A DNA stretch of 64,000 bases from Paenibacillus auburnensis (GCF_927798115.1 NZ_CAKMMG010000005.1:248001-312000), one strand, 5' to 3'. Numbered from the stretch's first letter, positions 17,693 to 26,372 are shown. Numbers and translations: made by a program. Notes: a model not told the origin generated them from the sequence alone.

Positions 17693-18697
17693 ATGGATAC
17701 TGCAACACATTTTGTAATGGGCCTCGGACTCGCCGGACTCTCTTTCGTTGACCCTGCCGTTGCCTCACAGCCGACGCTGGCTGGTGCTGTTATGATCGCC
17801 ACAGTACTGGCTTCTCAAGCCCCGGATGCCGACACTGCACTGCGTCTGAAGAACAACGCCCTGTACATCCGCAACCACCGGGGAATCACCCATTCTCTGC
17901 CCTTTCTGCTGCTCTGGCCGGCTTTGATTACGCTTGTTATCGGACCGATATTCGGATTTACAGATCTTCATAACCTGAGTCATATTGCCCTCTGGAGCTT
18001 CATCGGAGTTGCCGTTCATGTGTTCTCAGATCTGTTCAATACCTATGGAACTCAAGCTGCACGCCCATTTACGGAGAAATGGATCGCCTGGAACATCATC
18101 CATATCTTTGATCCATTTATCTTCGGCAGCCATGCTGCTGCGATCATTCTCTGGATCAGCGGGATTATTCCTCCGGCCCCCTTGTTTATCATTCTGTATA
18201 TCTGCGTGGCCGTGTACTACATTTGGCGGACGCTTGTGCACGCTCGAATAACACGCAATATCAAAAACAAGGATGTGCACCACGATCCGGGCGACCGCTA
18301 CTTCGTCATCCCTACGATCTCGCCTTCACGCTGGAATGTTGTTAAAGCCAAACCGGATGGCAGCTATAATGTCGGTTTACTGAATGGCGGACGGCTCGAA
18401 TGGTTCAAGCATGCGGTGTGCTCCACTCACCCCGCTGTAGAGCATTCCAAGTCACATCCGGATATTCAGGCATTTCTTTATTTTACCTCTTACGCCGTAG
18501 CCGAGGTTGAAGAACTGACCTCTGGTTATATTGTACGCTGGGGGGATGTGCGTTATTTACACCGCAAGCAATTCCCTTTCGTGGCGGTGCTCGTGATGGA
18601 CAGCCAGTTTCATCCGCTTAACACCTATGTGGGCTGGCTCAGCAGCGAAAAGCTGGACGAGCGGTTTGCAATCGATCCCGGCTCAATGAAGCTGTAG
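17693..18697 (+). CDS. Membrane-bound metal-dependent hydrolase family protein (YfhP/YdjM type)
   Basis: The protein, 334 residues, has five hydrophobic segments in its first 190 residues and the family's conserved histidines and acids: MDTATHFVMGL at the start, APDADT near residue 45, HRGITHS near 62, and HVFSDLFNTYGTQ near 105. This is the pattern of the YdjM/LexA-binding-type inner membrane hydrolases. The C-terminal 140 residues are soluble and resemble the extra domain of YfhP of Bacillus subtilis, a negative regulator of the YfhQ region. The substrate is unknown. ATG behind AAAGGAGATC. Confidence 0.8.
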   Translation: MDTATHFVMGLGLAGLSFVDPAVASQPTLAGAVMIATVLASQAPDADTALRLKNNALYIRNHRGITHSLPFLLLWPALITLVIGPIFGFTDLHNLSHIALWSFIGVAVHVFSDLFNTYGTQAARPFTEKWIAWNIIHIFDPFIFGSHAAAIILWISGIIPPAPLFIILYICVAVYYIWRTLVHARITRNIKNKDVHHDPGDRYFVIPTISPSRWNVVKAKPDGSYNVGLLNGGRLEWFKHAVCSTHPAVEHSKSHPDIQAFLYFTSYAVAEVEELTSGYIVRWGDVRYLHRKQFPFVAVLVMDSQFHPLNTYVGWLSSEKLDERFAIDPGSMKL

Positions 18698-18721
18698 CTA
18701 TGGAGTAAGTAAAACAGCCGT

Positions 18722-18767
18722 CAAAGCAGTGGTCCTTCCAAAACAGGAGGATCACTGCTTTGTTTTA
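18722..18767 (+). terminator. Intrinsic terminator after the YfhP-like gene
   Basis: CAAAGCAGTG and CACTGCTTTG arms with a GTCCT/AGGAT extension are followed by TTTTAT. Confidence 0.8.
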
Positions 18768-18839
18768 TCCCCTCTTGACGCCTGGCACAGCTTAAGGCAC
18801 AATCACCATAAAGCGTTTTCACCTATTGATCACTTCAAA

Positions 18840-18870
18840 CAAAACCCGCAGCGCGGGAGCGCTGCGGGTT
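18840..18870 (-). terminator. GC-rich hairpin, probable terminator for the minus-strand trpS transcript
   Basis: CCCGCAGCGC/GCGCTGCGGG is a perfect 10-bp stem with a four-base loop. Read on the minus strand it is followed by TTTTGTTT, so it can end the trpS message after that message has crossed the small plus-strand gene at 18907-19101. On the plus strand no T run follows. Confidence 0.6.
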
Positions 18871-18906
18871 CATTCACTTGCTATTATAGAAAGGAAGGCT
18901 GCATGT

Positions 18907-19101
18907 ATGGGTAAAGGTCTGTCACTCTGGTTCGCAACCTCTTCAATATTGATTCTTACAGCCGCCTCCATCTGTATCAGCTATAATATCTGGCTGGCAC
19001 TGCTGCTGGGCATTCTGTGTGTTCTCAACATCGGCTGGGGATTTATCCTGAAGGCCCGGCTGAGACGCAAGCAGGAGAACAGTAGACAGCAATCCTCTTA
19101 A
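18907..19101 (+). CDS. Small membrane protein, 64 residues
   Basis: Two hydrophobic stretches (about residues 4-25 and 28-50) are followed by a basic, polar tail (RLRRKQENSRQQSS). The family is not recognised. The ATG at 18907 is supported by AAAGGAAGG eight bases upstream. The stop codon overlaps the trpS stop on the other strand by two bases, so the two genes are convergent and touch. A larger reading frame begins at 18826, but it has no ribosome site and would read through the hairpin at 18843-18866. Confidence 0.65.
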   Translation: MGKGLSLWFATSSILILTAASICISYNIWLALLLGILCVLNIGWGFILKARLRRKQENSRQQSS

Positions 19102-20087
19102 CGGTAAGGCAGGAAGCCCATCCGCTCCTTCACTCCGGCCAGGGTCTGGGAAGCCACATTGCGGGCGCGTTCCGCCCCCTCAGCAAGGATGTCACTAAGT
19201 GTGCCGGAGCTGCGGATTTCATGATACCGCTGCTGCAGCGGCTCAAGCGTCGCTACCAGGACCTCACCAAGATCCTTCTTGAAGCCTCCGTACATTTGGC
19301 CTTCATACTTATCGGCAATCTGCTGCAGACTCATGCCGGAGCACTCGGCATAAATGCTCATCAGATTGCTGATTTCCGGCTTGTTCGCCGGATCGAACAC
19401 AACCTCACGGCCCGAGTCGGTTGTCGCCCGGCTGATTTTTTTGCGGATGATATCCGGTGTATCCAGCAATGCGATATAGCTGCCGGCGTTCGGATTGCTT
19501 TTGCTCATTTTTTTACTGGCGTCATCCAGCGACATGATCCGGGCACCCACTTCTGGAATATAAGGCTCAGGAACCGTGAAGAAATCTCCAAACCGGTGAT
19601 TGAAGCGGCCCGCCAAATCACGGGTTAATTCCAGATGCTGCTTCTGGTCTTCCCCAACCGGTACCAGATCTGCATTATAGATCAGGATATCCGCGGCCAT
19701 CAGTGACGGATACACGAAGAGTCCCGCGCCGACAGAGTCTTTGCCGGAGGATTTGTCCTTGAACTGTGTCATGCGCTCCAGCTCACCCATGGCGGTCAGA
19801 GTAGTTAAAATCCAGCCCAGCTCTGCGTGCTGAGGCACATGCGACTGCATGTAGACATTCGAGATTTTCGGATCAATGCCGGCAGCCAGATAAAGCGCCG
19901 CTACCGATTCCGAATTCTCGCGTAGCGCAGCAGGATCCTGGGCGACCGTGATGGCATGCAGATCCACCACCATGAAGAAACATTCGTGCTCATTTTGCAG
20001 TTTTACGAAATTCTTAATTGCACCGATATAATTGCCCAGTGTCAGTGAACCGCTGGGCTGAATGCCTGACAATACTTTTTTAGCCAT
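19098..20087 (-). CDS. trpS: Tryptophanyl-tRNA synthetase
   Basis: A class I aminoacyl-tRNA synthetase that charges tRNA-Trp. It has 329 residues, the usual bacterial size. The HIGH-like motif is the Thr-Leu-Gly-Asn of SGSLTLGNYIGA and the KMSKS loop reads KKMSKSNPNA near residue 195; the binding region VPVGEDQKQH is intact. The ATG at 20087 is chosen because GGAGGTAGG precedes it; upstream in-frame starts lie in the T-box terminator region. Expression is controlled by the T-box leader described separately. Confidence 0.97.
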   Translation of the reverse strand: MAKKVLSGIQPSGSLTLGNYIGAIKNFVKLQNEHECFFMVVDLHAITVAQDPAALRENSESVAALYLAAGIDPKISNVYMQSHVPQHAELGWILTTLTAMGELERMTQFKDKSSGKDSVGAGLFVYPSLMAADILIYNADLVPVGEDQKQHLELTRDLAGRFNHRFGDFFTVPEPYIPEVGARIMSLDDASKKMSKSNPNAGSYIALLDTPDIIRKKISRATTDSGREVVFDPANKPEISNLMSIYAECSGMSLQQIADKYEGQMYGGFKKDLGEVLVATLEPLQQRYHEIRSSGTLSDILAEGAERARNVASQTLAGVKERMGFLPYR

Positions 20088-20130
20088 AATAGTACCTACC
20101 TCCATCAATTTATTCCGCTTTCCGTGAACG

Positions 20131-20400
20131 CAAAAAGGTCCCACATCCGCAAGGGACGTGAGACCGTGGTGCCACCCTTATTCGCCGTTTGGACCTTTCT
20201 CAAAAAAACCTCCAAACAGCCTTAGCTTCCGTTAACGGGGAAGAACCGTCCGGTCTACTTAGGCCTGCTGCCTGTTCAAACACGGCGCTCGAGGGTCCAT
20301 TCAGTCAGGAGTGTCCCACCGGTTCGCATCAACCACCGGCTTTCTGAAGGTGCACTTTCCGCTTACTTGTCCCTGTCATCACATTGTCATCATATCTTAA
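20131..20400 (-). ncRNA. T-box leader of trpS (Trp specifier)
   Basis: The minus strand contains the T-box bulge AAGGGTGGCACCACGG (about 20178-20163), then a 12-13 bp terminator stem (20165-20153 with 20143-20132) and five T. Stem I about 120 bases upstream contains GAATGGACC, whose TGG (20299-20297) fits a Trp specifier codon. Uncharged tRNA-Trp should bind the specifier and the bulge and switch the terminator to the antiterminator. The gene downstream agrees. Confidence 0.93.
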
Positions 20401-20407
20401 TGCATTC

Positions 20408-20436
20408 ATCATAGAGCGATACAGAGAAGTTGTCAA
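20408..20436 (-). promoter_or_regulatory. Sigma-A promoter of the trpS leader
   Basis: Minus strand TTGACA (20436-20431), 17-bp spacer, TATGAT (20413-20408). Start predicted near 20400. Confidence 0.82.
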
Positions 20437-20523
20437 ATCGCCTAACCACGGGTACATAAATCTGTTATGATAAGGATATTCGTGTTCTTTGCGATCAAGT
20501 TAAGTTAAAGGAGCAAATCTCTC

Positions 20524-21498
20524 ATGAAACAGGTGACCAAAGGGCAGTGGGGCGGTTATGACACTTATATTTTGCATAGCCGCGAGCTGGAAGTCACGCT
20601 TTTGCCGCGGCTTGGAAACAACGTTATTTCCTTATGGGACCACAAGGAACAGCGGCAAATCCTGCGTAGACCTGATGAAAGCGACTTAGCTTATTATATG
20701 CAGAAGCCATATCATTTCGGCATCCCGCTTTTAGTTCCCCCCGGGCGCATACGCAAAGGACAATTTGAGTTCGAAGGCATCCGGTACCAGTTCGATCAGA
20801 ATACAGCTGGTGACAACCATATTCACGGCCTGCACCGGACGCAGTCCTGGTGTGTAAGCGATATCGAAGAGGATGAAGAAGGCTGCGCAGTAACGACAGA
20901 ATTCAATACTGCGGACGATGCCCACTGGATGGAGCAATTCCCTGAGCCGCTGCGGCTTGAAATGACATTCCGGCTTCAGGATGCCCGGCTTCAGCAGACG
21001 CTGAAGGTTACTCATTTGGGGTCTAACAGCATTCCTTTCGGGATTGGATATCATACCTGGTTCATGATCGATGGTGAACCGGAGCGCTGGAACCTGAGAC
21101 TGCCGGTTGAAAGCATCTACGAACTGAACCCTGAGCTGCTGCCCAGCGGCAAACTGCTACCTCTAGGGGCACTAGAATCTTTACACCAGGGAATGAACCT
21201 GGAAGGTACGGATTTGGACACTGTACTGAGGATTGGAGATAGTCAGCCGGCAGAAGCTCTGCTGATGCGCGAGGACGGGTACGGGATTCGCTATACTGCG
21301 GACAAAGCCCATTTCCGCCACTGGGTGGTTTACACCAAAGGCCAGGCGGAACAGTATTTATGTGCCGAACCGTATACCTGGCTGCCCGACGCGCCAAACC
21401 TTCAGCAGGATGATTCCTTCACAGGATTAATTACACTAAAGCCTGGTGAGACGCTGACTTTGCCGTGCACCCTTGAAATGATCTATCCTAAGCTCTAA
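20524..21498 (+). CDS. Aldose 1-epimerase (galactose mutarotase) family protein
   Basis: A cytoplasmic beta-sandwich enzyme interconverting alpha and beta anomers of sugars. The 324 residues include the substrate His region NHIHGLHR near residue 100, GIGYHTWF near 180, and CAEPYTW near 280 where the Glu acts as base. This is the diverged branch often annotated aldose 1-epimerase in Bacillota; the exact sugar is open. The ATG has an AAAGGAG site. The gene is monocistronic, between the divergent trpS and the spore protein gene. Confidence 0.87.
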   Translation: MKQVTKGQWGGYDTYILHSRELEVTLLPRLGNNVISLWDHKEQRQILRRPDESDLAYYMQKPYHFGIPLLVPPGRIRKGQFEFEGIRYQFDQNTAGDNHIHGLHRTQSWCVSDIEEDEEGCAVTTEFNTADDAHWMEQFPEPLRLEMTFRLQDARLQQTLKVTHLGSNSIPFGIGYHTWFMIDGEPERWNLRLPVESIYELNPELLPSGKLLPLGALESLHQGMNLEGTDLDTVLRIGDSQPAEALLMREDGYGIRYTADKAHFRHWVVYTKGQAEQYLCAEPYTWLPDAPNLQQDDSFTGLITLKPGETLTLPCTLEMIYPKL

Positions 21499-21538
21499 AC
21501 TTCATATAATTACCATCCTTAAAACCTTCTGATCTCGT

Positions 21539-21568
21539 GCATGAATTCTTCTCCTTGCGCCCATACTA
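21539..21568 (+). promoter_or_regulatory. Sigma-G-type forespore promoter of the spore protein gene
   Basis: GCATG (21539-21543), 18 bp, then CATACTA (21562-21568). This matches the sigma-G consensus (G-x-A-T-R, 18 bp, CATnnTA) and lies 32 bp before the start codon of an alpha/beta-type spore protein, a known sigma-G target class. Confidence 0.7.
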
Positions 21569-21599
21569 TCTTCACAACGGACGAAGGAGGTGAACAAAC

Positions 21600-21833
21600 A
21601 TGGGTCAAGCAGGTCAACAAGGTCGTGGAAGCCGTTCCAATAACCTGGTCGTTCCACAAGCGAATGCAGCGCTGCAGCAGTTGAAATATGAAGCAGCACA
21701 GGAGCTTGGTGTTACGATTCCTCAAGACGGTTACTACGGTAACTATACTTCCCGCGAAACAGGTTCTTTGGGAGGATATATCACCAAACGTCTGGTACAA
21801 CTGGCAGAACAACAACTGTCTGGTCGTTCGTAG
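21600..21833 (+). CDS. Alpha/beta-type small acid-soluble spore protein
   Basis: These proteins coat DNA in the dormant spore and protect it. The 77-residue product has the family's two conserved blocks: NNLVVPQANAALQQLKYEAAQELG, which includes the GPR protease site region (Y-E-A-A-x-E-L-G), and GSLGGYITKRLVQLAEQQL. An AAGGAGGTGA ribosome site precedes the ATG. A sigma-G-like promoter lies upstream and a strong terminator downstream, so the gene is a single unit expressed in the forespore. Confidence 0.95.
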   Translation: MGQAGQQGRGSRSNNLVVPQANAALQQLKYEAAQELGVTIPQDGYYGNYTSRETGSLGGYITKRLVQLAEQQLSGRS

Positions 21834-21893
21834 TAGCCTTATTTTAAGTGGATTTATCCGGCAGGCTAATACCTGATACGGAGTAGTTTTTCG

Positions 21894-21934
21894 GCCCGTC
21901 TACCGCTTCTTGCCGAAGCGTAGGCGGGCTTTTT
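21894..21934 (+). terminator. Intrinsic terminator after the spore protein gene
   Basis: A near-perfect 15-bp stem (arms 21894-21909 and 21915-21929) with a short loop and five T. Confidence 0.88.
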
Positions 21935-21956
21935 GCTAAGGTGATCTATGTATAGC

Positions 21957-22370
21957 TCAGCCGAAATATTGATCGGAAGCATCCCCGGAATGTGGGCCTT
22001 TCGGTGCGCGGATCATCAGATTGGCCATATTGTAATTCGACTCCAGAATAGCATCGACAACCACCATTCCCTGGCGGACCGCAAATTCATAGCTGATCTC
22101 GCCGTGTGTCCAGCGCCGTTTGTATTTGAGGCTCTCCAGCGCCATAAGGCGGAATGACGATTGCTGGCCGGAGCTGAGTCCGTCATGCTCTGCTGTAATG
22201 GCACCACCGCGGCCGGACAGCGGATTATGGCGGATACCAAACTTGCCGATGACATTATTCCTGATTTGCATAAAAACCGTACCGGAAGTTAGCCCTGACA
22301 ATTCCTCTTGCAGTTCCTTAAACACTAAATCCACCTGTCTCGCCAGCGAGAGTTGTTCTGTCCGTAGCAT
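21957..22370 (-). CDS. Conserved hypothetical protein, 137 residues
   Basis: A soluble protein without signal peptide. The N-terminal 30 residues look helical (LARQVDLVFKELQEELSG); the middle contains VFMQIRNNVIGKFGIRH and a glycine-rich GRGGAIT; then come KRRWTHGEISYEFAVRQG and SNYNMANLM. Proteins with this pattern seem to recur in Paenibacillaceae, but I know of no function. Some databases label similar ones O-methyltransferase, for which I see no binding motif. The ATG follows AGGAGGAACAAT. A good sigma-A promoter with a palindrome at its start site lies upstream. Confidence 0.7.
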   Translation of the reverse strand: MLRTEQLSLARQVDLVFKELQEELSGLTSGTVFMQIRNNVIGKFGIRHNPLSGRGGAITAEHDGLSSGQQSSFRLMALESLKYKRRWTHGEISYEFAVRQGMVVVDAILESNYNMANLMIRAPKGPHSGDASDQYFG

Positions 22371-22483
22371 ATTGTTCCTCCTAAAAGTTTTGTTAGCAGA
22401 AGCATAAACTTAAGTTTTCTGACCATTGCTTCTTCGCTTATTCAGTTTTTGCAGAAAAACACCTTCGCATTTATGTCTAGCAG

Positions 22484-22536
22484 GCCTTATATAAGGCTTT
22501 AGGCTCATTATAGGATACTAAATACAGTGCTTACAA
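22484..22536 (-). promoter_or_regulatory. Sigma-A promoter with palindrome at the start site
   Basis: Minus strand TTGTAA (22536-22531), 18 bp, TATAAT (22512-22507). A perfect 14-bp palindrome GCCTTATATAAGGC (22484-22497) sits at the expected transcription start and could be an operator. It serves the hypothetical gene ending at 21957. The rest of the 371-bp gap 22371-22741 shows only AT-rich leader sequence and the pepF-side terminator. Confidence 0.6.
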
Positions 22537-22641
22537 CATTATTCAACATAATTGGGTTAAAGTCCCTATAAATGCGCAATTTTCATTATCGATAAATAGA
22601 ATTACCATTAAATAACGACTATTTTCGACAAATAAGCCATC

Positions 22642-22668
22642 AAAAAAAGCCCCTAAGCAGGGGCTTTT
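22642..22668 (-). terminator. Intrinsic terminator after the M3 peptidase gene
   Basis: AAAAGCCCCT/AGGGGCTTTT with a four-base loop. The minus strand reads on into seven T; the plus strand also has four T, so it may act both ways. Confidence 0.87.
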
Positions 22669-22741
22669 GCGCGTTCACACATAATTTTAGCATTATAAAC
22701 CATTATTCAAAAATATGAATTGTCTAACTTTTGACAAACAT

Positions 22742-24541
22742 TTAAGCAAATTGCTCGGTCATCCGCAGGAACTCGTTAATATCTTCGACAATCAAATCGA
22801 CAGCTCCCTGCCAGAAGTCCGGCTTCTTAAGATCAACGCCAAGATGTCTCAAGACCAGATCCTCCAGTGTCATCACACCGGTATCCCGCAGCAGGCTATC
22901 ATATTTATCAGCAAACGATGGACCTTCTTGCAGGGCTAACCGGTACAGCCCCGTACTGAACATGTACCCGACAGTATACGGGAAGTTGTAGAACGGTACA
23001 TCCGTGATGTAGAAATGCAGCTTGGACGCCCAGAAATGCGGATGATATTCAGACAGGACTCCGCAGAAGGCTTCCTTCTGGGCTTCTTCCATCAGTGCCG
23101 ACAGTTCTTCGGCGTTAACCAGACCTTCCTTGCGCTTCTCATAAAAACGGGTCTCAAACAGGAAGCGGGCATGGATATTCATGAAAAAGGCAACGCTGTT
23201 CTGAATTTTCGCTTCAAGCAATGCAAGCTTCTCATCGGCTTCAGTGGATGCCTTCACCTGGGCATCGGCTACAATCACTTCGGCAAAAGTCGAGGCAGTC
23301 TCCGCGACATTCATCGCATAGTTCTGATTGAACAGCGGCAGGTCATCGAGCAGGAAAGAGTGATAAGCATGGCCCAGCTCATGCGCCAGCGTCGAAACAT
23401 TGGAAGGCGTGCCGCTATAGGTCATAAAAATGCGTGATTCCTTGCTCTCGGGGAAAGATACACAGAAGCCGCCTGGACGCTTAGCCGGACGGTCTTCGAC
23501 CTCAATCCAGTTATTGTCGAAAGCATGCTCGGCAAAATCCGCCATCCTCGGACTGAATTTGCGGAATTGCGTAACAATGTCTGCTGCTGCTGCTTCATAA
23601 GGGATTTTGCCGGAGGATTTGCCGACCGGTGCATCAACATCCACCCAGGACAATGCATCCTTGCCGAGAACCTTGGCTTTCCGCTGCAAATACAATACAA
23701 GCGCCGGCTTGTTTCTGGTAATCACATCCCACATCATATCCAAGGTGGCACGTGACATCCGGTTGATGCCAAGCGGTTCCTTGAGCACATCGTCCCAGCC
23801 TCTTCCCTTGTACAGCTTCAGGCGGAAGCCTGCCAGATGATTGAGGGTGTCGGCACTGTAATCTGCAGCAGCAGCCCAGGCCTCTTCCCATTTCCGGAAC
23901 ATGGTCTCACGTACATTCGCGTCATCATCGCTCAGCTTGTTGAACGCTTGGCCGACAGACAGCAGCTTCGTCCCGTCTTTGTCTTCAAAGGGAATCTGGA
24001 TCGAGCCTACAATCGTCTCATAATGCTCGCTCCAGCCATGGTAGCCGTCTACAGCAAGCTCCAGCGCAAGGCTCTCCAGCTCCGGGCTCATCTTCTCACG
24101 GGCCAGGTCACGGCTTTCACTTAGTACGAAAGAGAGCGGTGCGATTTCAGGACGGGTCATCCACTGTGCCCACACTGCGTCTGATGTCTGGCGAAGTACA
24201 CTGTCGAACTGCGAGCTGATCCCCTCGAACCCGGCGCGCAGCCCTGTTACTTTGGACGAAAGGCGGACAGCTCCTTTGTCCTGCTGATTCTGGGCACCCA
24301 GACAGCCGGTAAATTCAGCTGCCTGAGTCAGGCGGCCGGCACAGCTCTGCAGCAGCTCGATTACGCCATCCAGCGTTGCGGTAGCGTCTGCGTCAGCAGG
24401 AGATTCAGCGACAGCAACCTGCTTGCGCAAAGACTCAATATCCGCTTCGAGCTTCTTAAGAAAGTCCTCAAACTGGGGAGAGGAAGAGCCTCCCGGGAAA
24501 ATAGAATCCAAATCCCAGGTTAACGATATCGGTTGTTTCAT
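22742..24541 (-). CDS. M3-family oligoendopeptidase (PepF type)
   Basis: A cytoplasmic zinc metallopeptidase that cleaves short peptides. The zinc site is HELGHAYH near residue 380, with the third ligand Glu in NVAETASTFAE about 25 residues on, as in the PepF/M3B family. About 599 residues from the ATG at 24541, normal for the family. That ATG is preferred to one at 24568 because GGTGG and AAAGGA lie upstream of it while the longer start has no ribosome site. The gene is monocistronic with a strong terminator. Confidence 0.93.
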   Translation of the reverse strand: MKQPISLTWDLDSIFPGGSSSPQFEDFLKKLEADIESLRKQVAVAESPADADATATLDGVIELLQSCAGRLTQAAEFTGCLGAQNQQDKGAVRLSSKVTGLRAGFEGISSQFDSVLRQTSDAVWAQWMTRPEIAPLSFVLSESRDLAREKMSPELESLALELAVDGYHGWSEHYETIVGSIQIPFEDKDGTKLLSVGQAFNKLSDDDANVRETMFRKWEEAWAAAADYSADTLNHLAGFRLKLYKGRGWDDVLKEPLGINRMSRATLDMMWDVITRNKPALVLYLQRKAKVLGKDALSWVDVDAPVGKSSGKIPYEAAAADIVTQFRKFSPRMADFAEHAFDNNWIEVEDRPAKRPGGFCVSFPESKESRIFMTYSGTPSNVSTLAHELGHAYHSFLLDDLPLFNQNYAMNVAETASTFAEVIVADAQVKASTEADEKLALLEAKIQNSVAFFMNIHARFLFETRFYEKRKEGLVNAEELSALMEEAQKEAFCGVLSEYHPHFWASKLHFYITDVPFYNFPYTVGYMFSTGLYRLALQEGPSFADKYDSLLRDTGVMTLEDLVLRHLGVDLKKPDFWQGAVDLIVEDINEFLRMTEQFA

Positions 24542-24670
24542 TGGTTTCCACCATTCCTTTGCTATCATCTGGTTTTCTTTGTATTTGGCCTGAAGCCATG
24601 GTAAAGTGAATTACGAAAAGCGTGGCGCCAGCGGCTCCACAGCTAACATTAAACTTAGGAGGGCTGCAAC

Positions 24671-24853
24671 ATGAAGCCACTGCAAATTTCACCGGAAACA
24701 GCGATCACCCTATCCAAACAGCTGGGCGTTCCCCTGGAACACTTGATGCATATGCCTCAACATATTTTGCTGCAAAAAATCGCCGAATTATCCAAGAAGC
24801 AGAGTGAAGGTACCAGCGGGACAGAGGCATCACCTGAGAAGGGAACCGAATGA
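24671..24853 (+). CDS. YycC-family small protein
   Basis: A 60-residue soluble protein with the YycC family pattern: PLQISPETAITLSKQLGVP, LEHLMHMPQHILLQKIAEL. No function is known. The ATG has GGAGGG seven bases upstream. The stop codon overlaps the start of the next gene (ATGA), so the pair is translationally coupled. A terminator follows the second gene. Confidence 0.85.
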   Translation: MKPLQISPETAITLSKQLGVPLEHLMHMPQHILLQKIAELSKKQSEGTSGTEASPEKGTE

Positions 24854-25080
24854 TTCCTTTCAGCCATACCTGGCCTTATGACATTATTTATGGTGACCTG
24901 TATGTACAATATTGTCCGTTCTGCAACGAGGAAAATGTGCTTTTGCCGATGAAGCCGAAGGAATTGCAGCTCGTGCGCGACGGCAAAAAAAAGCTGCTGG
25001 TTTTCCCCTGCTGCAGTACAAGCCCGACGGTCATTGATAATGACGCCGACTATCTGCTGTTTGACCGTGTTGTCCGCTGA
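24850..25080 (+). CDS. Small cysteine-containing protein downstream of yycC
   Basis: A 76-residue soluble protein with a C-x2-C pair in YCPFCNEEN near residue 21 and a second pair in FPCCST near residue 55; together these could hold a zinc ion. It is also rich in acidic residues toward the C-terminus. I do not recognise the family. The start overlaps the yycC stop by four bases, so the two are probably made together. Confidence 0.75.
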   Translation: MIPFSHTWPYDIIYGDLYVQYCPFCNEENVLLPMKPKELQLVRDGKKKLLVFPCCSTSPTVIDNDADYLLFDRVVR

Positions 25081-25133
25081 GTAACCGGAGTAAACAACCC
25101 AATATACCGCTGTTACCATGACAGCTGCTATAA

Positions 25134-25170
25134 AGCGCAAAAGAGGGCTATCTCTTTTTGCGCTTTTTTT
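25134..25170 (+). terminator. Intrinsic terminator after the yycC pair
   Basis: GCGCAAAAGAG and CTCTTTTTGCGC arms (one bulge) followed by seven T. Confidence 0.87.
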
Positions 25171-25203
25171 GATTGCACACACCTGCACTACGCTACTTAA
25201 CGG

Positions 25204-25905
25204 CTATAGATTGGGAATGCTGTCCGGATCAACATTTTCACCGCGCATCTGTTCGCGCAGCAGCGTCCATTGCTCACGGGCCGCCCGAATCATCGCAGCG
25301 TCCATAATCCTCTGGTCATTAATCAGACGCGAGAACCATTTCACTGCGTTCAAATATTCCCCTATTCGTCTGTTCAGCTCACCAATCAGAAACATCAGGC
25401 GGGCATCATTGCCGCCCATTCCGTCATTCTCAAATACCTTGATATACTCATCCAGGGAATACCGCAGGAAACGCTGCTCCAGCGCCGTCTCCCCCTTATA
25501 ACGGTACATCCAGGCGATATGGTGCAGATGGCTGGCAATAATCCGTTCCTTATCCTGGATACATTGAGCGCATATCAGTGCAAGTTTGTAGGTTTCAAGA
25601 GCGGTTTCCCAGTTGCGTTTCCCGCCGAAATCCCGGTTTTTCCACCGGCTTCCAACCTGTTCGTTAAAAGCCTTGCGCTGCCAGTCGGCCAGCTTGTCGG
25701 CTGAATTCTCCGTGGAGGCGAACCCGCATTTGGGGCAGACGCGCACAACATAATAATCGGGATTCTCATCTTTGTAATAGGAGCAGAAATCTGCATCACG
25801 GCGTATAGCTCTTTTAAGGCTTGGGCGCACACGCGAGGTCGAAAATTCATGTTCACAGTTGCTGCAAATTACGTTAATTGAATACAGGGGGACTAACTCT
25901 GTCAA
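25204..25905 (-). CDS. DUF2225 protein with zinc-binding cysteines
   Basis: A 233-residue soluble protein. Two C-x2-C pairs, CSNCEHEF near residue 14 and CPKCGF near residue 58, form a probable zinc ribbon. The rest is helical and repeat-like (TPR-style helices around ALETYKLALICAQ and ALEQRFLRYSLDEYIKVF), which matches the DUF2225 family of Bacillota and Clostridia. The role is unknown. A TTG start (TTG ACA GAG) follows AAAGGATGAGGG. It is 31 bp after the globin gene and probably cotranscribed with it. Confidence 0.85.
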   Translation of the reverse strand: MTELVPLYSINVICSNCEHEFSTSRVRPSLKRAIRRDADFCSYYKDENPDYYVVRVCPKCGFASTENSADKLADWQRKAFNEQVGSRWKNRDFGGKRNWETALETYKLALICAQCIQDKERIIASHLHHIAWMYRYKGETALEQRFLRYSLDEYIKVFENDGMGGNDARLMFLIGELNRRIGEYLNAVKWFSRLINDQRIMDAAMIRAAREQWTLLREQMRGENVDPDSIPNL

Positions 25906-25936
25906 ATGCCCTCATCCTTTCGCGATCAACTACTCC

Positions 25937-26320
25937 TTACTCCTCAGGCATGTTGACAAAATGATGTGCGGGTCCAGCAAGCCGGCTCAAAACAAATGAA
26001 CGGAGCGGTTCCTCTACACCGGTTTCCTCCAGTGCCTCTTTCATACAGTCCAGCCATTCGTCGGCACGCTCCGGTGTAATTGGAACATGCATATGTCTTG
26101 CTCTCATCATCGGATGGCCATGCTGCTGTGAGAATAGTGCAGGCCCGCCAAAAAACTGACTGAGAAATTGATACTGCTTTTCCATAACAGGAGTAATATC
26201 GGCAGGGAATAACGGGCTTAGCTGCGGATGAAGCTGCACCTTGGCATAAAACACTTCCACAAGACGGTGAAGTCCCTCAGCGCCCCCCAGGTTGTCATAT
26301 AGACTAGCGTTTGGATTCAT
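25937..26320 (-). CDS. Truncated hemoglobin, group II (YjbI type)
   Basis: A small heme protein of the 2-on-2 globin fold, 127 residues. It has SLYDNLGG at the start, FYAKV with the B10 Tyr region, FGGP and the proximal-His segment MRARHMHVPIT near residue 77, and the conserved G8 region ADEWLDCMKEAL with Trp. Group II globins handle oxygen or nitric oxide and in Bacillus interact with peroxide-stress functions. ATG start with a weak ribosome site. Confidence 0.9.
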   Translation of the reverse strand: MNPNASLYDNLGGAEGLHRLVEVFYAKVQLHPQLSPLFPADITPVMEKQYQFLSQFFGGPALFSQQHGHPMMRARHMHVPITPERADEWLDCMKEALEETGVEEPLRSFVLSRLAGPAHHFVNMPEE

Positions 26321-26372
26321 CGGAGGTTACCAGCTTTCTTCCATATTAATGTACGGCTAAATTTATTATACC

